Numbered from the stretch's first letter, positions 1 to 9,828 are shown. The stretch is 33,048 bases of DNA from Hyphomicrobiales bacterium (GCA_020029455.1 JAIBJH010000023.1:1-33048), one strand, 5' to 3'. The notes: generated from the letters alone by a model not told the origin. A program made the numbers and translations.

Positions 1-2
1 TT

Positions 3-539
3 CCCCTGCCCCATATTGCCGTCAGGATTGCGGATCCAGCAACGGGGCGATCATTGCCCAATGGTTCCGATGGCATGATTGAAGTGCGAGGCCCCAATCT
101 TTTCAAAGGCTATTGGCGCAATCCTGAAAAAACGGCGGAGGACATGTGCGCCGATGGTTTCTTCATCACGGGCGACCTGGGCCGCATCGATGAAGACGGC
201 TATTTCGTCATCTCCGGGCGCGCAAAGGATTTGATCATCACCGGCGGCTTCAATGTGTACCCGAAGGAAATCGAGAACCTGATTGATGGCAGGGATGGCG
301 TTATTGAAAGTGCGGTGATCGGCCTGCCCCACGCCGATTTCGGAGAGGCAGTGACCGCTGTTGTTGTTTCTGCCGACGGCATCGATGAAGCAGCACTCAT
401 TTCCGAGCTGCGAAAGAAGCTTGCGGGCTTCAAGGTGCCGAAACGAGTGATTGTGATCCCAGAGCTGCCGCGCAACGCCATGGGCAAAGTGCAGAAAGCG
501 GAGCTGCGCAAGCGCTATGCAGACCTGTACCCAGTCTAG
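3..539 (+). CDS. Acyl-CoA/malonyl-CoA synthetase (AMP-binding family), C-terminal part, 5' truncated by window edge
   Basis: Frame stays open to the left edge upstream of the listed TTG start. Motifs GYWRNPEKT, DGFFITGDLGRIDEDGYFVISGRAKDLIITGGFNVYPKEIE and PRNAMGKVQKAELR are typical of the AMP-binding enzyme C-terminus. Confidence 0.88.
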   Translation, partial: PLPHIAVRIADPATGRSLPNGSDGMIEVRGPNLFKGYWRNPEKTAEDMCADGFFITGDLGRIDEDGYFVISGRAKDLIITGGFNVYPKEIENLIDGRDGVIESAVIGLPHADFGEAVTAVVVSADGIDEAALISELRKKLAGFKVPKRVIVIPELPRNAMGKVQKAELRKRYADLYPV

Positions 540-543
540 GAGG

Positions 544-768
544 CTATCTGCCGGTTTGGACGCCCAGGAGATTGACTAGATGGACAATGGCCAAAAGAGC
601 CACGGTGCCTGAAAACAGTAGCAAGGGCGTTGCGGGCACCAGGCTGGGGTTGAGGCTCTGGCGGGGCCGCCGCTCGCGCCAGACGACGACTCCTACCACC
701 GTCATGGCCGCCACGGCGATGGCGAGAGTTATCAGGAAATTGCCGCTTGTCAGTAATTCTCTAGACAT
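544..768 (-). CDS. Small hypothetical membrane protein (74 aa)
   Basis: Two hydrophobic segments separated by a basic RERRPRQ loop; ORF is convergent with the upstream CDS. Confidence 0.5.
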   Translation of the reverse strand: MSRELLTSGNFLITLAIAVAAMTVVGVVVWRERRPRQSLNPSLVPATPLLLFSGTVALLAIVHLVNLLGVQTGR

Positions 769-879
769 TTCAGTTTGTTAGCTGTCAACAGCACCTGAGT
801 TGACAGGTCCCCACGCCATCACTATGAAGCGCCATCTCATTCATCCGGAAGGCCCACGGCTCTCCACATAGGTGTTACA

Positions 880-1005
880 ATGAAAGTTCGCAACTCGCTC
901 AAAGGCCTGATGAAGCGCCACCGCGATAACAAGATCATCCGCCGCAAGGGCCGGGTCTATATCATCAACAAAACCAACCCCCGCTTCAAGGCGCGCCAGG
1001 GTTAA
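880..1005 (+). CDS. rpmJ: 50S ribosomal protein L36 (zinc-free, cysteine-less form)
   Basis: Translation [41 protein letters not shown], recognisable as bL36. Absent from the ORF track because it is only 41 aa. Confidence 0.95.
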   Translation: MKVRNSLKGLMKRHRDNKIIRRKGRVYIINKTNPRFKARQG

Positions 1006-1029
1006 CTCCCGCTATCACCGAAAATTGCG

Positions 1030-1065
1030 CCGCGCCGGAGCCTCTCCGGCGCGGTTGCCGTTTTT
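1030..1065 (+). terminator. Rho-independent terminator after rpmJ
   Basis: Perfect 11-bp stem CCGCGCCGGAG / CTCCGGCGCGG with 3-nt loop, followed by TTGCCGTTTTT. Confidence 0.85.
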
Positions 1066-1095
1066 ATGCCCAGAAATCTGTGGCATGATCGAGCA

Positions 1096-1701
1096 ATGAA
1101 GGCCTTGGTCCTGCCTATCCTGTTTCTCGCCCTATGCGCTCCGGCTGCCGCGCAGGAGACAAACCGCGACAGCGATGGATCTCTTCAAGTTGTCGTGCCT
1201 GTTCAACCGCTCGATCCTGCCATGAAGGCGGCCCGTGAGCTTGACAGGCTGTTCGGGGCCTTGCGAGCAGCGAGTTTCGATGATGCCAAGCAGATCGAAG
1301 ACAAGATCTGGGCCAACTGGCATCAGAATCCTTCGCCTACAGCGGAACTCCTTCTGCGTCAGGCGAGTGTGGCGCTGACGGATGGCGCGCTTGATACATC
1401 TGAAACGATGCTGAACGAAATTGTCGGCACCTACCCCGAATATGTGGAAGCGTTGGACCGGCGCGCCACGCTTTATTTCAAGACGAAGCGCTATGACGAG
1501 GCCCTTGCCGATATCGAGCAAGTATTGGAGATGGAGCCCCGGCATTTCGGCGCACTGGCGGGACGGGGCGTTATATATGCGGCGCAAGGCAAAATCGGTG
1601 AGGCCAAGCAGTCACTGGAAGAGGCGCTCGCAATCAATCCTCACATGGAAACGGTAAAGGATGCATTGAAGCAATTGGCGCGCGACTATCCTGATATTTG
1701 A
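1096..1701 (+). CDS. Secreted TPR-repeat protein
   Basis: Start at internal Met (MKALVLPILFLALCAPAAAQ signal peptide); TPR-like helices (YPEYVEALDRRATLYFKTKRYDEALADIEQVLEMEPRHFGALAGRGVIYAAQGKIGEA). Confidence 0.75.
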   Translation: MKALVLPILFLALCAPAAAQETNRDSDGSLQVVVPVQPLDPAMKAARELDRLFGALRAASFDDAKQIEDKIWANWHQNPSPTAELLLRQASVALTDGALDTSETMLNEIVGTYPEYVEALDRRATLYFKTKRYDEALADIEQVLEMEPRHFGALAGRGVIYAAQGKIGEAKQSLEEALAINPHMETVKDALKQLARDYPDI

Positions 1702-1709
1702 TTGCGCTG

Positions 1710-2156
1710 TTACTTGGCGGATTGCAGTTTCCCTATCATCCACTCGCAGGCCATAGTGTAGCCAGCAATGCCGAAGCCGCAGAGCACGGCATCGGCTCTT
1801 CCTGAAACATAGGAGTGATGGCGAAAGGCCTCACGCTTGAAGATCTGTGAAATATGCACTTCGACGACAGCGCCATCAAAGGCATTGAGGGCATCGAGCA
1901 AGGCAATCGACGTGTGCGAGTAGGCGCCGGGATTGATGATGATGGCATCGGCATTGCCCCGCGCCTTGTGAATGCGTTCGATGAGCTCCGATTCCGAATT
2001 GGACTGGAATGTCTCGAGTGCGAGGCCGCCTTCCTTCAGGGCGGCGGCGCAAGCCTTCTCCAAATCCTGCAGGGTCTGCTTTCCATAAATCTCGGGCTGC
2101 CGCAATCCAAGGAGATTGAGGTTCGGGCCGTTGAGGAGAAGGACAGTCTTGGGCAT
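1710..2156 (-). CDS. aroQ: Type II 3-dehydroquinate dehydratase
   Basis: LLLNGPNLNLLGLRQPEIYG, NPGAYSHTSIALLDAL, EVHISQIFKREAFRHHS motifs. Confidence 0.95.
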   Translation of the reverse strand: MPKTVLLLNGPNLNLLGLRQPEIYGKQTLQDLEKACAAALKEGGLALETFQSNSESELIERIHKARGNADAIIINPGAYSHTSIALLDALNAFDGAVVEVHISQIFKREAFRHHSYVSGRADAVLCGFGIAGYTMACEWMIGKLQSAK

Positions 2157-2190
2157 CCGGGACCCTTAGCCGAATTCGGATAACAGGTCA

Positions 2191-2973
2191 CTAATCGCCA
2201 GATTGCCCTGTTTTCCGAGACATTTTCTGCACAAACTCGGCAGCATCACCGAGCCGCAGGCCGCCTGCCAAGTATGTGTCGATCAATTCAAGCATGCGGT
2301 CTTGGCCGAAACTCTCGTCATGACCAGCGTGGACCACTTCAACCGGAAATTCCCGGAGACGGCGTAGCGAGTGTTCATAGACGGCAGGATCGGAATGCCA
2401 TGCATTGTCGATCAGCCCGCCATCATAGATGACATCACCACTGAAGAGTGTGCGGATCTTTTTCTCATAGAGTGCAATGGAACCCGGTGCGTGGCCAGGA
2501 AGATGAAAGACCTGCAAGGCGCGGTCACCGAGATCGAGCACATCGCCCTCGTCAAGAAAGCCTGTGAGGGGTGCGGGGGTGATTGTGAACTTCTCCATTT
2601 CAAAACCCACATATGGCAGTGCGGTCAGCAGGTCTCCAATAATCCAGGCGCGGGCGCAGGTTCTGTCGAGATCGGGGTTCGCGTGAACATCGGCGTCGGC
2701 CCTGTGGCCGAGACGCACGTCGAATTCATGCGCCCCGCCGATGTGATCAAAGTGGCAATGGCTGCACACGCAAGCGACCGGCCTCTCGCGCAATCGTGCA
2801 ATCTCCGTCTTGAGCGGGCACAGGCCCATGCCAGTATCGACAAGAATATCACGGTCCCTGCCCTCGATGAGCCACATGTTACAGCGCATCCAATCCTGCG
2901 CGTAACGTTCGGAGATCAGCGAAATGCCATCGGAAAATTTCTGGATCTCGTACCAGTCAATCGGAATATGCAT
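2191..2973 (-). CDS. MBL-fold metallo-hydrolase
   Basis: SHCHFDHIGG metal-binding motif, LPGHAPGSIALY, SGDVIYDGG. Start placed at internal Met (MHIPIDWYEI) to avoid overlap with pepN. Confidence 0.85.
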   Translation of the reverse strand: MHIPIDWYEIQKFSDGISLISERYAQDWMRCNMWLIEGRDRDILVDTGMGLCPLKTEIARLRERPVACVCSHCHFDHIGGAHEFDVRLGHRADADVHANPDLDRTCARAWIIGDLLTALPYVGFEMEKFTITPAPLTGFLDEGDVLDLGDRALQVFHLPGHAPGSIALYEKKIRTLFSGDVIYDGGLIDNAWHSDPAVYEHSLRRLREFPVEVVHAGHDESFGQDRMLELIDTYLAGGLRLGDAAEFVQKMSRKTGQSGD

Positions 2974-3044
2974 GGGAGCACTATGACTGGCTTTGTGGAC
3001 GGCGCAAGCGGCACACTGTAGAACCCCGCTGCCGACATTTGGAT

Positions 3045-5419
3045 ATGAAGAAAATGACTGCCGCACCGAAGACCATCTATCTCAAGGACTATACACCCAC
3101 GCCCTATGCCATCCAGCATGTTGAGATGACGGTGAAGCTTGATGCACAAGACACGCGCATCACGACCAAGCTCTCGGTTGCACCGCGCAGCAATCATCCG
3201 AGCCCGCTTGTGCTTGATGGTGAAGGCCTTGCGCTGCATGGCGTTGCCATAGATGGCAAACCGCTGTTTGAGAGCGCATACAGTTGCAAGGACAACAAGC
3301 TCACCATCCACAATCCGCCCAATGCGGCATTTTCGTTGGAGATATCACAAGGCTGCAACCCCTCCGCCAATACGGCGCTTTCGGGTCTCTACGTGTCGAA
3401 CGGCATTTTCTGCACGCAGATGGAAGCAGAAGGCTTCCGGCGCTTTGCCTTCTTCTATGACCGGCCGGATGTGATGGCGACGTATCGCGTGCGGCTGGAA
3501 GCTGCGAGCGAACTCCCTGTGCTGCTCGCTAACGGCAACCCCGTCGAGAGCGGCAAGATTTCCGGCAGCAACCGCCACTTTGCAGTGTGGGATGATCCGC
3601 ATCCAAAGCCCACCTATCTCTTCGCGCTGGTGGGCGGAGATCTCGCCTCGATTCATGACAATTTCACAACGAGCGAGGGCCGCAAGGTTGCGCTCGGCAT
3701 CTATGTGGAGAAGGGCAAGGAAAATGCCTGCGCCTGGGCCATGGAAAGCCTCAAGGCCTCGATGGCCTGGGATGAGCGGCGATTTGGCCGTGCCTATGAC
3801 CTCGATGTCTTCAACATCGTCGCTGTTTCGGACTTTAATTTTGGCGCCATGGAAAACAAGGGCCTCAACATCTTCAACGACAAATACATATTGGCGCGCC
3901 CGGAGATTGCCACCGATTCCGACTACCTCAACATCGAACGCATCATCGCCCATGAGTATTTCCACAACTGGACAGGCGACCGCATCACTTGCCGGGACTG
4001 GTTTCAGCTCTGTCTCAAGGAGGGCCTCACGGTTTTCCGCGACCAGGAATTCACCGGCGACATGCGCTCCCATTCGGTGAAGCGCATCGAGGATGTGAAG
4101 TCACTGCGGATCAGGCAGTTCCCGGAGGATCAGGGGCCGCTCTCGCATCCGGTGCGCCCCTCTTCCTATATGGAGATCAACAATTTCTACACAGCGACCG
4201 TCTACGACAAGGGAGCCGAGCTTTGCCGCATGCTGCAGACGCTGATCGGCAAGGACACATTCCGCAAGGCGATGGACCTCTATTTCGCGCGTCATGACGG
4301 CGAGGCGGCAACCATCGAAGATTTCCTTGCCTGCATGGCAGATGCATCGGGGCGCGATCTTTCTCACTTCGCCCGCTGGTATCAACAGGCGGGAACACCC
4401 ATCGTCGAGGTGGAGGAAAGCCATGATGGCAAGTCGGACACGTTCCAGATCAAGCTGACACAGAAGACGCCACCAACGCCGGGGCAGCCTACAAAACTTC
4501 CTCAGCATCTGCCGCTCGCCTATGCACTTCTTGATGACGTGGGCCGCAACGTGAAGAATGGACTTATCGAACTTAGGCAAGAGTCGGAAGCTTTTACATT
4601 TGATGGATTGCCAAGGAGGCCCCATCTCTCCCTCAATCGCGGCTTTTCCGCGCCTATCGAACTGAAGGAGAATGTTTCGACGGAGGAGCTGCTCTTCCGC
4701 ATGGGACACGACAGCGACAGTTTCAACCGCTGGGATGCGGCACAGAAACTTGGCATGAAATTGAAACCGGAGAAACAGGCCCGTATACGCCGGATACCGA
4801 GGGAACGGCACGCCGCAGCCTGCGCTATGCCATCCTCTCGTTGCTTGCCATGACAGACAGGGATGGTGCGCTTGAAGTTGCCCGGACCGATCTTCGCGCG
4901 CCGCACAGCATGACGGCGGAGATAGGCGCCCTGTCCGCCATCCTCTTTGCCGAATTGCCGGAAGCTGAGGCGGAACTGCAATCCTTCTACGACCGGCACA
5001 GCAAGGAACATCTCTTGGTCGACAAGTGGTTTGCGCTGCATGGGGCCTGGCCGCGCGCCGATGCCGTCATCCATGTTGAGGCGATGTTGCGCCATGCAGA
5101 TTTCCGGCTCACGACGCCCAACCGCGTCTATGCTCTGATCGGCAGCTTCACCGGCAATCTAGCGAGCTTTCACCGCGCCGATGGCGACGGCTACCGTTTT
5201 CTGGCGGATACGGTCATCGCGCTCAACGCCATCAATCCGCAAGTGGCGGGGCGCATGGCAACGGCTTTTCGCTCATGGCAGCAATATGATGGCAAGCGCC
5301 AGAAGGTGGCGGACAAACACATGAGGCGCATCCTCGCTGCGCCACAGCTCTCATCCGACGTCTATGAGATCATTTCAAGAACGCTCGGTACTTCAAGGCT
5401 TGGAGCCACCGCCGCCTGA
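3045..5419 (+). pseudogene. pepN: Aminopeptidase N, disrupted (internal deletion plus frameshift near 4750-4790)
   Basis: First part carries GAMEN and HEYFHNW...KEGLTVFRDQEF. The second part in another frame (YTPDTEGTARRSLRYAILSLLAMTDRDGALEVA...DKWFALHG...NPQVAGRMATAFRSWQQYDGKRQ) is the PepN C-terminal domain. Track ORFs 3039-4853 and 4841-5419 are the two halves. Confidence 0.85.
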
Positions 5420-5520
5420 AACGGCTTGGCAAATCAGATTCGCGAGCGTTATTGAGGTCATAACGCTGCCCCGGCAACCGCAATCCTTGCGGTAAAGTCG
5501 AGTCCCTGCTGGACAGCCTC

Positions 5521-7842
5521 GTGCAAATCGAAGTCTGGGCTCTCATCTTGCAGCGATCGCATATCAAGGAACTGTTTCTGAGGGAGCGCGCCCTGCGCCT
5601 ACCATTGCCGGGCCTTTCCGGCATTGCGCTCAGCGAAAAACTTTTGGGCCGGCTAATCACGGCGCTCACCGCCATCTTCCTCATTGCGCTCGCCACGGCC
5701 ATTTCCCAACAACTCTACAAGAACCGGCAACAGCATGTCGCCGAGCACACGGCGCAGACGCTTCTGCATGCGGACTATGCAGTGCTCAACTTGCGGAACC
5801 TCGCCTTGTCGCTCCGTGATGCGAGCAGCACGCAATCTGTTCTGTCCCAGCCGGCACTGGCGCAGGCGCTGGCGCCGGATGCGTTCAATGGCGAGCGCAT
5901 CTACATTCTGGTCGATGGCGCCGGGCGGATCGCAGCTGCCGCGCCCGCTGATGCGCTAACCGGTTCAACATATCTATCAGATTTTGTGTCCGCATCCTTC
6001 TTCGCCTCCGTTGCGGTCAATGAACGGCACATGGCACGCACCAACCTTAAGAACGGAGATGGTGTCTATGCCGCTTTGCGAGATCTCGGCGCGGCGCCCG
6101 GCAATCTCGTTGTCCTGCAGAAAAGCGAGAGCATCTTCCGTGACTGGCAGAGTGGTGCGTTCAGGCTCGGCACGCTTTTTGGTGTGACCCTGTTTGTGCT
6201 GTCGCTTCTTGCCGGCGCCTTCCACTGGCAGTCGGCGAGGGCCGAAGAGGCGGATGGTGCGCTTGAAGTTGCAACTACTCGCCTCGACAAGGCGCTTGAT
6301 GGCGGCCAATGCGGCTTGTGGGACTGGAACCTCGCCGAGGGGCGCATATTCTGGTCCAAGTCCATGTATGACATCCTAGGCCTCAAGCCTGAAGCGCGGC
6401 TTCTGGGCTTTGCCGATGTGTCCTCGCGCATACATCCCGATGACGGCAGGCTCGATGACTTTGTGGAAGAGCTCCTTTCGGGCGGGCGCGATGCCTTCGA
6501 CCAGGAATTCCGCATGCGCCACGAAGACGGCCATTGGGTGTGGCTGCGGGCGCGCGCCGCCCTAGCGCCCGGCAGTAGCCTGGAGGCGCCGCATCTGGTC
6601 GGCATCGTTTTCGACATCTCGCGCCAGAAAATGCTCGACAAGCTCTCCAGCGATGCAGAGGTGCGCCTCAAGGACGCTATCGAGAACATCTCGGAAGCCT
6701 TCGTGCTGTGGGACACGGACTCGATGCTTGTGCTGTGCAATTCCAAGTACCAGCAATTTCACTCACTGCCGGCGTCGGTGTGTGTACCGGGCACGCACTA
6801 TAATGTGGTGGCAAGCGCCTCCAAGGAACCTGTGATCAAGCAGTATCTCCCTGGCCAGATCAACGACAAGTCGGGGGGGGCGCGCTCGGTTGAAGTGCAG
6901 TTGGGCGATGGCCGATGGCTGCAGATCAACGAGCGCCGTACCAAGGATGGCGGCTTTGTTTCGGTGGGCACCGACATCACGGCGCTCAAGCGGCAGGAGG
7001 AGAAGCTCCTGCGTTCTGAAAAAACGCTTATGGTTGCGGTGCGTGACCTGCAGCGGGAACGGCAGACCGCCGAAGAACAATCACAGCGCCTTGCCGAACT
7101 TGCCGACAAATATGCCAGCGAGAAAACCCGAGCCGAAGCCGCCAACCGTTCTAAGTCCGAGTTCCTCGCCAATATGAGCCATGAACTCAGAACGCCGCTC
7201 AATGCCATCATCGGCTTCAGCGAAATGATGACGGCGGAGCTTTTCGGCCCGATGGGCGCGCCCAAATACAGCGAATATGTCTCGGACATCCGCAAGAGCG
7301 GCCAGTTCCTGCTCGATGTCATCAATGACATTCTCGACATGTCGAAGATCGAGGCAGGCCGCTTTGACCTCGAATACAGCAAGGTCGACCTTGCCAATCT
7401 CATCGATGAGTCCATGCGGCTGATCGGCCCGCGCGCCACCAGTTCCAAAATCCGCATCAAGACGAACATCGAAGCGGGAACGGAACTTGAAGCCGACAGG
7501 CGAGCCCTCAAGCAGATCGTCCTCAACCTTGTCTCAAACGCTGTGAAATTCACGCCGGAGGGAGGCAAGGTCACTATCGTTTCGAAGGCCGATGACGGGA
7601 AGGTCAAGCTTTCGATCATTGACACCGGCATCGGTATACCGGCGCGCGACATTGAAAAGCTAGGCCGTCCCTTCGAGCAGGTTGAAAACCAGCTCACAAA
7701 ATCAAAAGGCGGCTCGGGCCTTGGCCTTGCGATTTCACGCTCTCTGGCTGAGCTTCACGGCGGTCAGGTCAGGATCAGCAGCGTTATCAGCAAGGGTACG
7801 ACGGTGGATGTCATCCTGCCTGTGCAGCGGCCGCAAGTTTAG
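5521..7842 (+). CDS. Membrane PAS-domain sensor histidine kinase (PleC/PdhS-like H-box)
   Basis: N-terminal TM segments, PAS/PAC region (WDWNLAEGRIFWSKSMYDILGL), H-box KSEFLANMSHELRTPLNAIIGFSEMM, HATPase motifs DTGIGIP and GGSGLGLAISRSL. GTG start. Confidence 0.9.
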   Translation: MQIEVWALILQRSHIKELFLRERALRLPLPGLSGIALSEKLLGRLITALTAIFLIALATAISQQLYKNRQQHVAEHTAQTLLHADYAVLNLRNLALSLRDASSTQSVLSQPALAQALAPDAFNGERIYILVDGAGRIAAAAPADALTGSTYLSDFVSASFFASVAVNERHMARTNLKNGDGVYAALRDLGAAPGNLVVLQKSESIFRDWQSGAFRLGTLFGVTLFVLSLLAGAFHWQSARAEEADGALEVATTRLDKALDGGQCGLWDWNLAEGRIFWSKSMYDILGLKPEARLLGFADVSSRIHPDDGRLDDFVEELLSGGRDAFDQEFRMRHEDGHWVWLRARAALAPGSSLEAPHLVGIVFDISRQKMLDKLSSDAEVRLKDAIENISEAFVLWDTDSMLVLCNSKYQQFHSLPASVCVPGTHYNVVASASKEPVIKQYLPGQINDKSGGARSVEVQLGDGRWLQINERRTKDGGFVSVGTDITALKRQEEKLLRSEKTLMVAVRDLQRERQTAEEQSQRLAELADKYASEKTRAEAANRSKSEFLANMSHELRTPLNAIIGFSEMMTAELFGPMGAPKYSEYVSDIRKSGQFLLDVINDILDMSKIEAGRFDLEYSKVDLANLIDESMRLIGPRATSSKIRIKTNIEAGTELEADRRALKQIVLNLVSNAVKFTPEGGKVTIVSKADDGKVKLSIIDTGIGIPARDIEKLGRPFEQVENQLTKSKGGSGLGLAISRSLAELHGGQVRISSVISKGTTVDVILPVQRPQV

Positions 7843-8363
7843 CGCCGCTTGCCCCGCTCGCGGATCGCCGCAGCAAGGGCTTGACGTTCTTCCGGAGTTA
7901 GAAGCCTCACAATATCGAGCACCACGGTGCCACCGCGTGCTGCCAGACTTTGCGTGCCAGTTGAAAACTCAGCGATCACCTTGGCCACCTCTTCTTCCTT
8001 GTAGTCGGAGGCGGCAAGCGCATCGGCAAGCTTGAGGCTCGTCTGGCCCGTGGCATCGCGCAGCACCCGGAGATCGGGCCTGTTGTTGTGAACGATGTCC
8101 ATGAGTTCCTTCCGCCGCTCGCGCGGCAGGTCATGGAAGAAGCGGCGGGGGATAAGCTGCACGTAGCTTGCGCCCATCAGCCTTTCGCGCGGGCCATGCT
8201 CCATGACGCTTCCGGCGATCATGCCGCCTATTGCGAGGTTCAGCATCAGCGAGAGACCGAGAAGCACAGTCCACCAGCGCGAGCGTAGAGCAGGCAGCCA
8301 GCGCGTCCACCTTGATGGCCCGTGCTCTTCCGACATTTGCGGTTGTTGCGTCATGTCGGTCAT
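7839..8363 (-). CDS. Periplasmic heavy-metal-sensor (CpxP/Metal_resist-like) membrane protein
   Basis: Single N-terminal TM; helical periplasmic part with RRFFHDLPRERRKELMDIVHNNRPDLRVLRDA and LTPEERQALAAAIRERGKRR. Confidence 0.65.
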   Translation of the reverse strand: MTDMTQQPQMSEEHGPSRWTRWLPALRSRWWTVLLGLSLMLNLAIGGMIAGSVMEHGPRERLMGASYVQLIPRRFFHDLPRERRKELMDIVHNNRPDLRVLRDATGQTSLKLADALAASDYKEEEVAKVIAEFSTGTQSLAARGGTVVLDIVRLLTPEERQALAAAIRERGKRR

Positions 8364-8704
8364 GTCTGGTTGTCCTCGGCCAGGGTTTCGGCCTCCTCAA
8401 TTCCGGTAAAAACATCCACATCCGCGGCGGCAACTGCATCTCCGCCAAGGCTTTCGGGCAGGATATCCGTGCCAATGCCCGCTGCCCCCAGCCAGATGCC
8501 GAAAGCCAGCGATGCGGCAAGCGGAAGCGCCGCAATCCAGGAAATGGCCGATTGCGCCTTCTTCTGTTTTAGCCTGAAGGCAACGACATTTTCCGGATTG
8601 ATTTTCGCCATCAGCCGGTCTTCTGCGCCGCGCGGCGGCGCTGGTTTGCTCGCCAATGCGAGAAGCCGGTCCAGCTCTTGATCACTCATGCTATCGCGGG
8701 TCAT
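8360..8704 (-). CDS. Small single-TM protein, candidate anti-sigma factor
   Basis: Cytosolic N-terminus plus one TM; overlaps both the ECF sigma gene (4 nt) and the downstream metal-sensor gene (4 nt). No HxxxCxxC zinc anti-sigma motif. Confidence 0.55.
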   Translation of the reverse strand: MTRDSMSDQELDRLLALASKPAPPRGAEDRLMAKINPENVVAFRLKQKKAQSAISWIAALPLAASLAFGIWLGAAGIGTDILPESLGGDAVAAADVDVFTGIEEAETLAEDNQT

Positions 8705-9315
8705 GATATTTGTCCTTCCACATTCACGGCCTCAAGCAGGGTTTCCCTGTCCGCGGCCAATTCTTCCTTCAAGGCGCGGCGCGCCCGTGCCAATAGCGAT
8801 TCAAGTGCGTCAACTGAAACTTCCAGCACAACGGCAGCAGCGCCGTTCGACATCTGCTCGAAATGGACCAGCGTCAGAGCGAGCCGCTGGCGTTCGGGCA
8901 ATCTGGCAATGGCGCTGTCAACCCTGCGCGCGGCCCATGATTTCATCTGCACCTCTTCGGCGTCCGGCCTTCCATCGGACACATCTGACGCGGCTTCGAG
9001 ATCCTTCATGGGCTTAGCGCGAAATCCATCCATGGCAAGATTGCTCGCCACCCGCATGAGCCAGCCCTTAAGGGCACCCGCCTCCCTGATCTGGCCGGGG
9101 TTGCTCCACAGCTTCAGGAAAGCCTCTTGCGTGATGTCTTCGGCGTGAGCGCCGCCGCCCGTCATTCGCCAGACCACGCGATAGACCGTTGCATAGTAGC
9201 GATCGACAAGCGCCCGGAAGGCTCTGTGGTCGCGGCGCGCGCACGCAGTCAAAAGGTCCGCATCACTTGCCTGATGCGGACCAGAGACAGACGTTGCCGC
9301 CGGTCCGATTGCCAA
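8701..9315 (-). CDS. RNA polymerase sigma factor, ECF (sigma-70 family)
   Basis: Region 2 (FRALVDRYYATVYRVVWRMTGGGAHAEDITQEAFLKLWSN) and region 4 (LPERQRLALTLVHFEQMSNGAAAVVLEVSVDALESLLARARRALKEEL). Probable TTG start with AAGGAG upstream; the longer ORF to 9510 overlaps the EF-hand gene. Confidence 0.88.
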   Translation of the reverse strand: MAIGPAATSVSGPHQASDADLLTACARRDHRAFRALVDRYYATVYRVVWRMTGGGAHAEDITQEAFLKLWSNPGQIREAGALKGWLMRVASNLAMDGFRAKPMKDLEAASDVSDGRPDAEEVQMKSWAARRVDSAIARLPERQRLALTLVHFEQMSNGAAAVVLEVSVDALESLLARARRALKEELAADRETLLEAVNVEGQIS

Positions 9316-9343
9316 ATATGCGCTCCTTGCTTCCTGCGCAGTG

Positions 9344-9787
9344 CTAGTTCGCCTGCCGCTCCAGATAGTTCTTGCGCCATTGCGCGCGCTTGAAATTCTG
9401 GATCTCGGCAAGACTGACAGAACCATCGTCATCCGTATCGGCCTTGTCAAACATGTCGTTGAGCACCTGGTCCATCTCCGCTTCCGTAATGATGCCATCC
9501 TTGTTGCCATCCATCAGAGACATGATACGGTCGCGCCTCTTTTCGAGCCGCTTCTGCATGGCCGCTTCGATTTCGGCAGCGGACACCTGTTTGTCGCCAT
9601 TGGCATCGATCACCCATTCGCGCTTCTTCACGACGACAGCGAGTTCTTCCGGTGCCAGCTTGCCGTCCTTGTTGGTATCAAGGCGCTGGAAGCTTTTCTC
9701 GGCGCGCGGGAAATAGGGCTCATTCGCCTGTGCTTCCACTAAAGCCAAGCCAAGGACGGCAGTTGTTGCCACGATCAGTATTCTCAT
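9344..9787 (-). CDS. Secreted EF-hand calcium-binding protein (four EF-hand loops)
   Basis: Signal peptide plus loops DTNKDGKLAPEE, DANGDKQVSAAE, DGNKDGIITEAE, DTDDDGSVSLAE. Confidence 0.9.
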   Translation of the reverse strand: MRILIVATTAVLGLALVEAQANEPYFPRAEKSFQRLDTNKDGKLAPEELAVVVKKREWVIDANGDKQVSAAEIEAAMQKRLEKRRDRIMSLMDGNKDGIITEAEMDQVLNDMFDKADTDDDGSVSLAEIQNFKRAQWRKNYLERQAN

Positions 9788-9812
9788 TTCATCTTCTCCG
9801 TTCTGAGGTTTC

Positions 9813-9828
9813 CAGAAGCGCGCTTCTG
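9813..9828. repeat. Perfect 16-bp palindrome upstream of the EF-hand/ECF operon
   Basis: CAGAAGCG/CGCTTCTG, extended by flanking GGTT...AACC with a 2-nt bulge. Confidence 0.6.

Noticed and set aside
2371-3021. 216-aa plus-strand ORF opposite the MBL hydrolase
   Set aside because: The minus strand carries the HxHxDH hydrolase motifs; this is its antisense.
4861-6274. 21-nt exact match GGATGGTGCGCTTGAAGTTGC in pepN (4861) and in the histidine kinase (about 6252)
   Set aside because: Both encode DGALEVA in their proper frames; short and without flanking similarity, so probably coincidence.
9316-9510. N-terminal extension of the ECF sigma ORF
   Set aside because: Overlaps the EF-hand gene in another frame and reads as arginine/serine-rich shadow sequence; the TTG at 9315 with AAGGAG is a better start.
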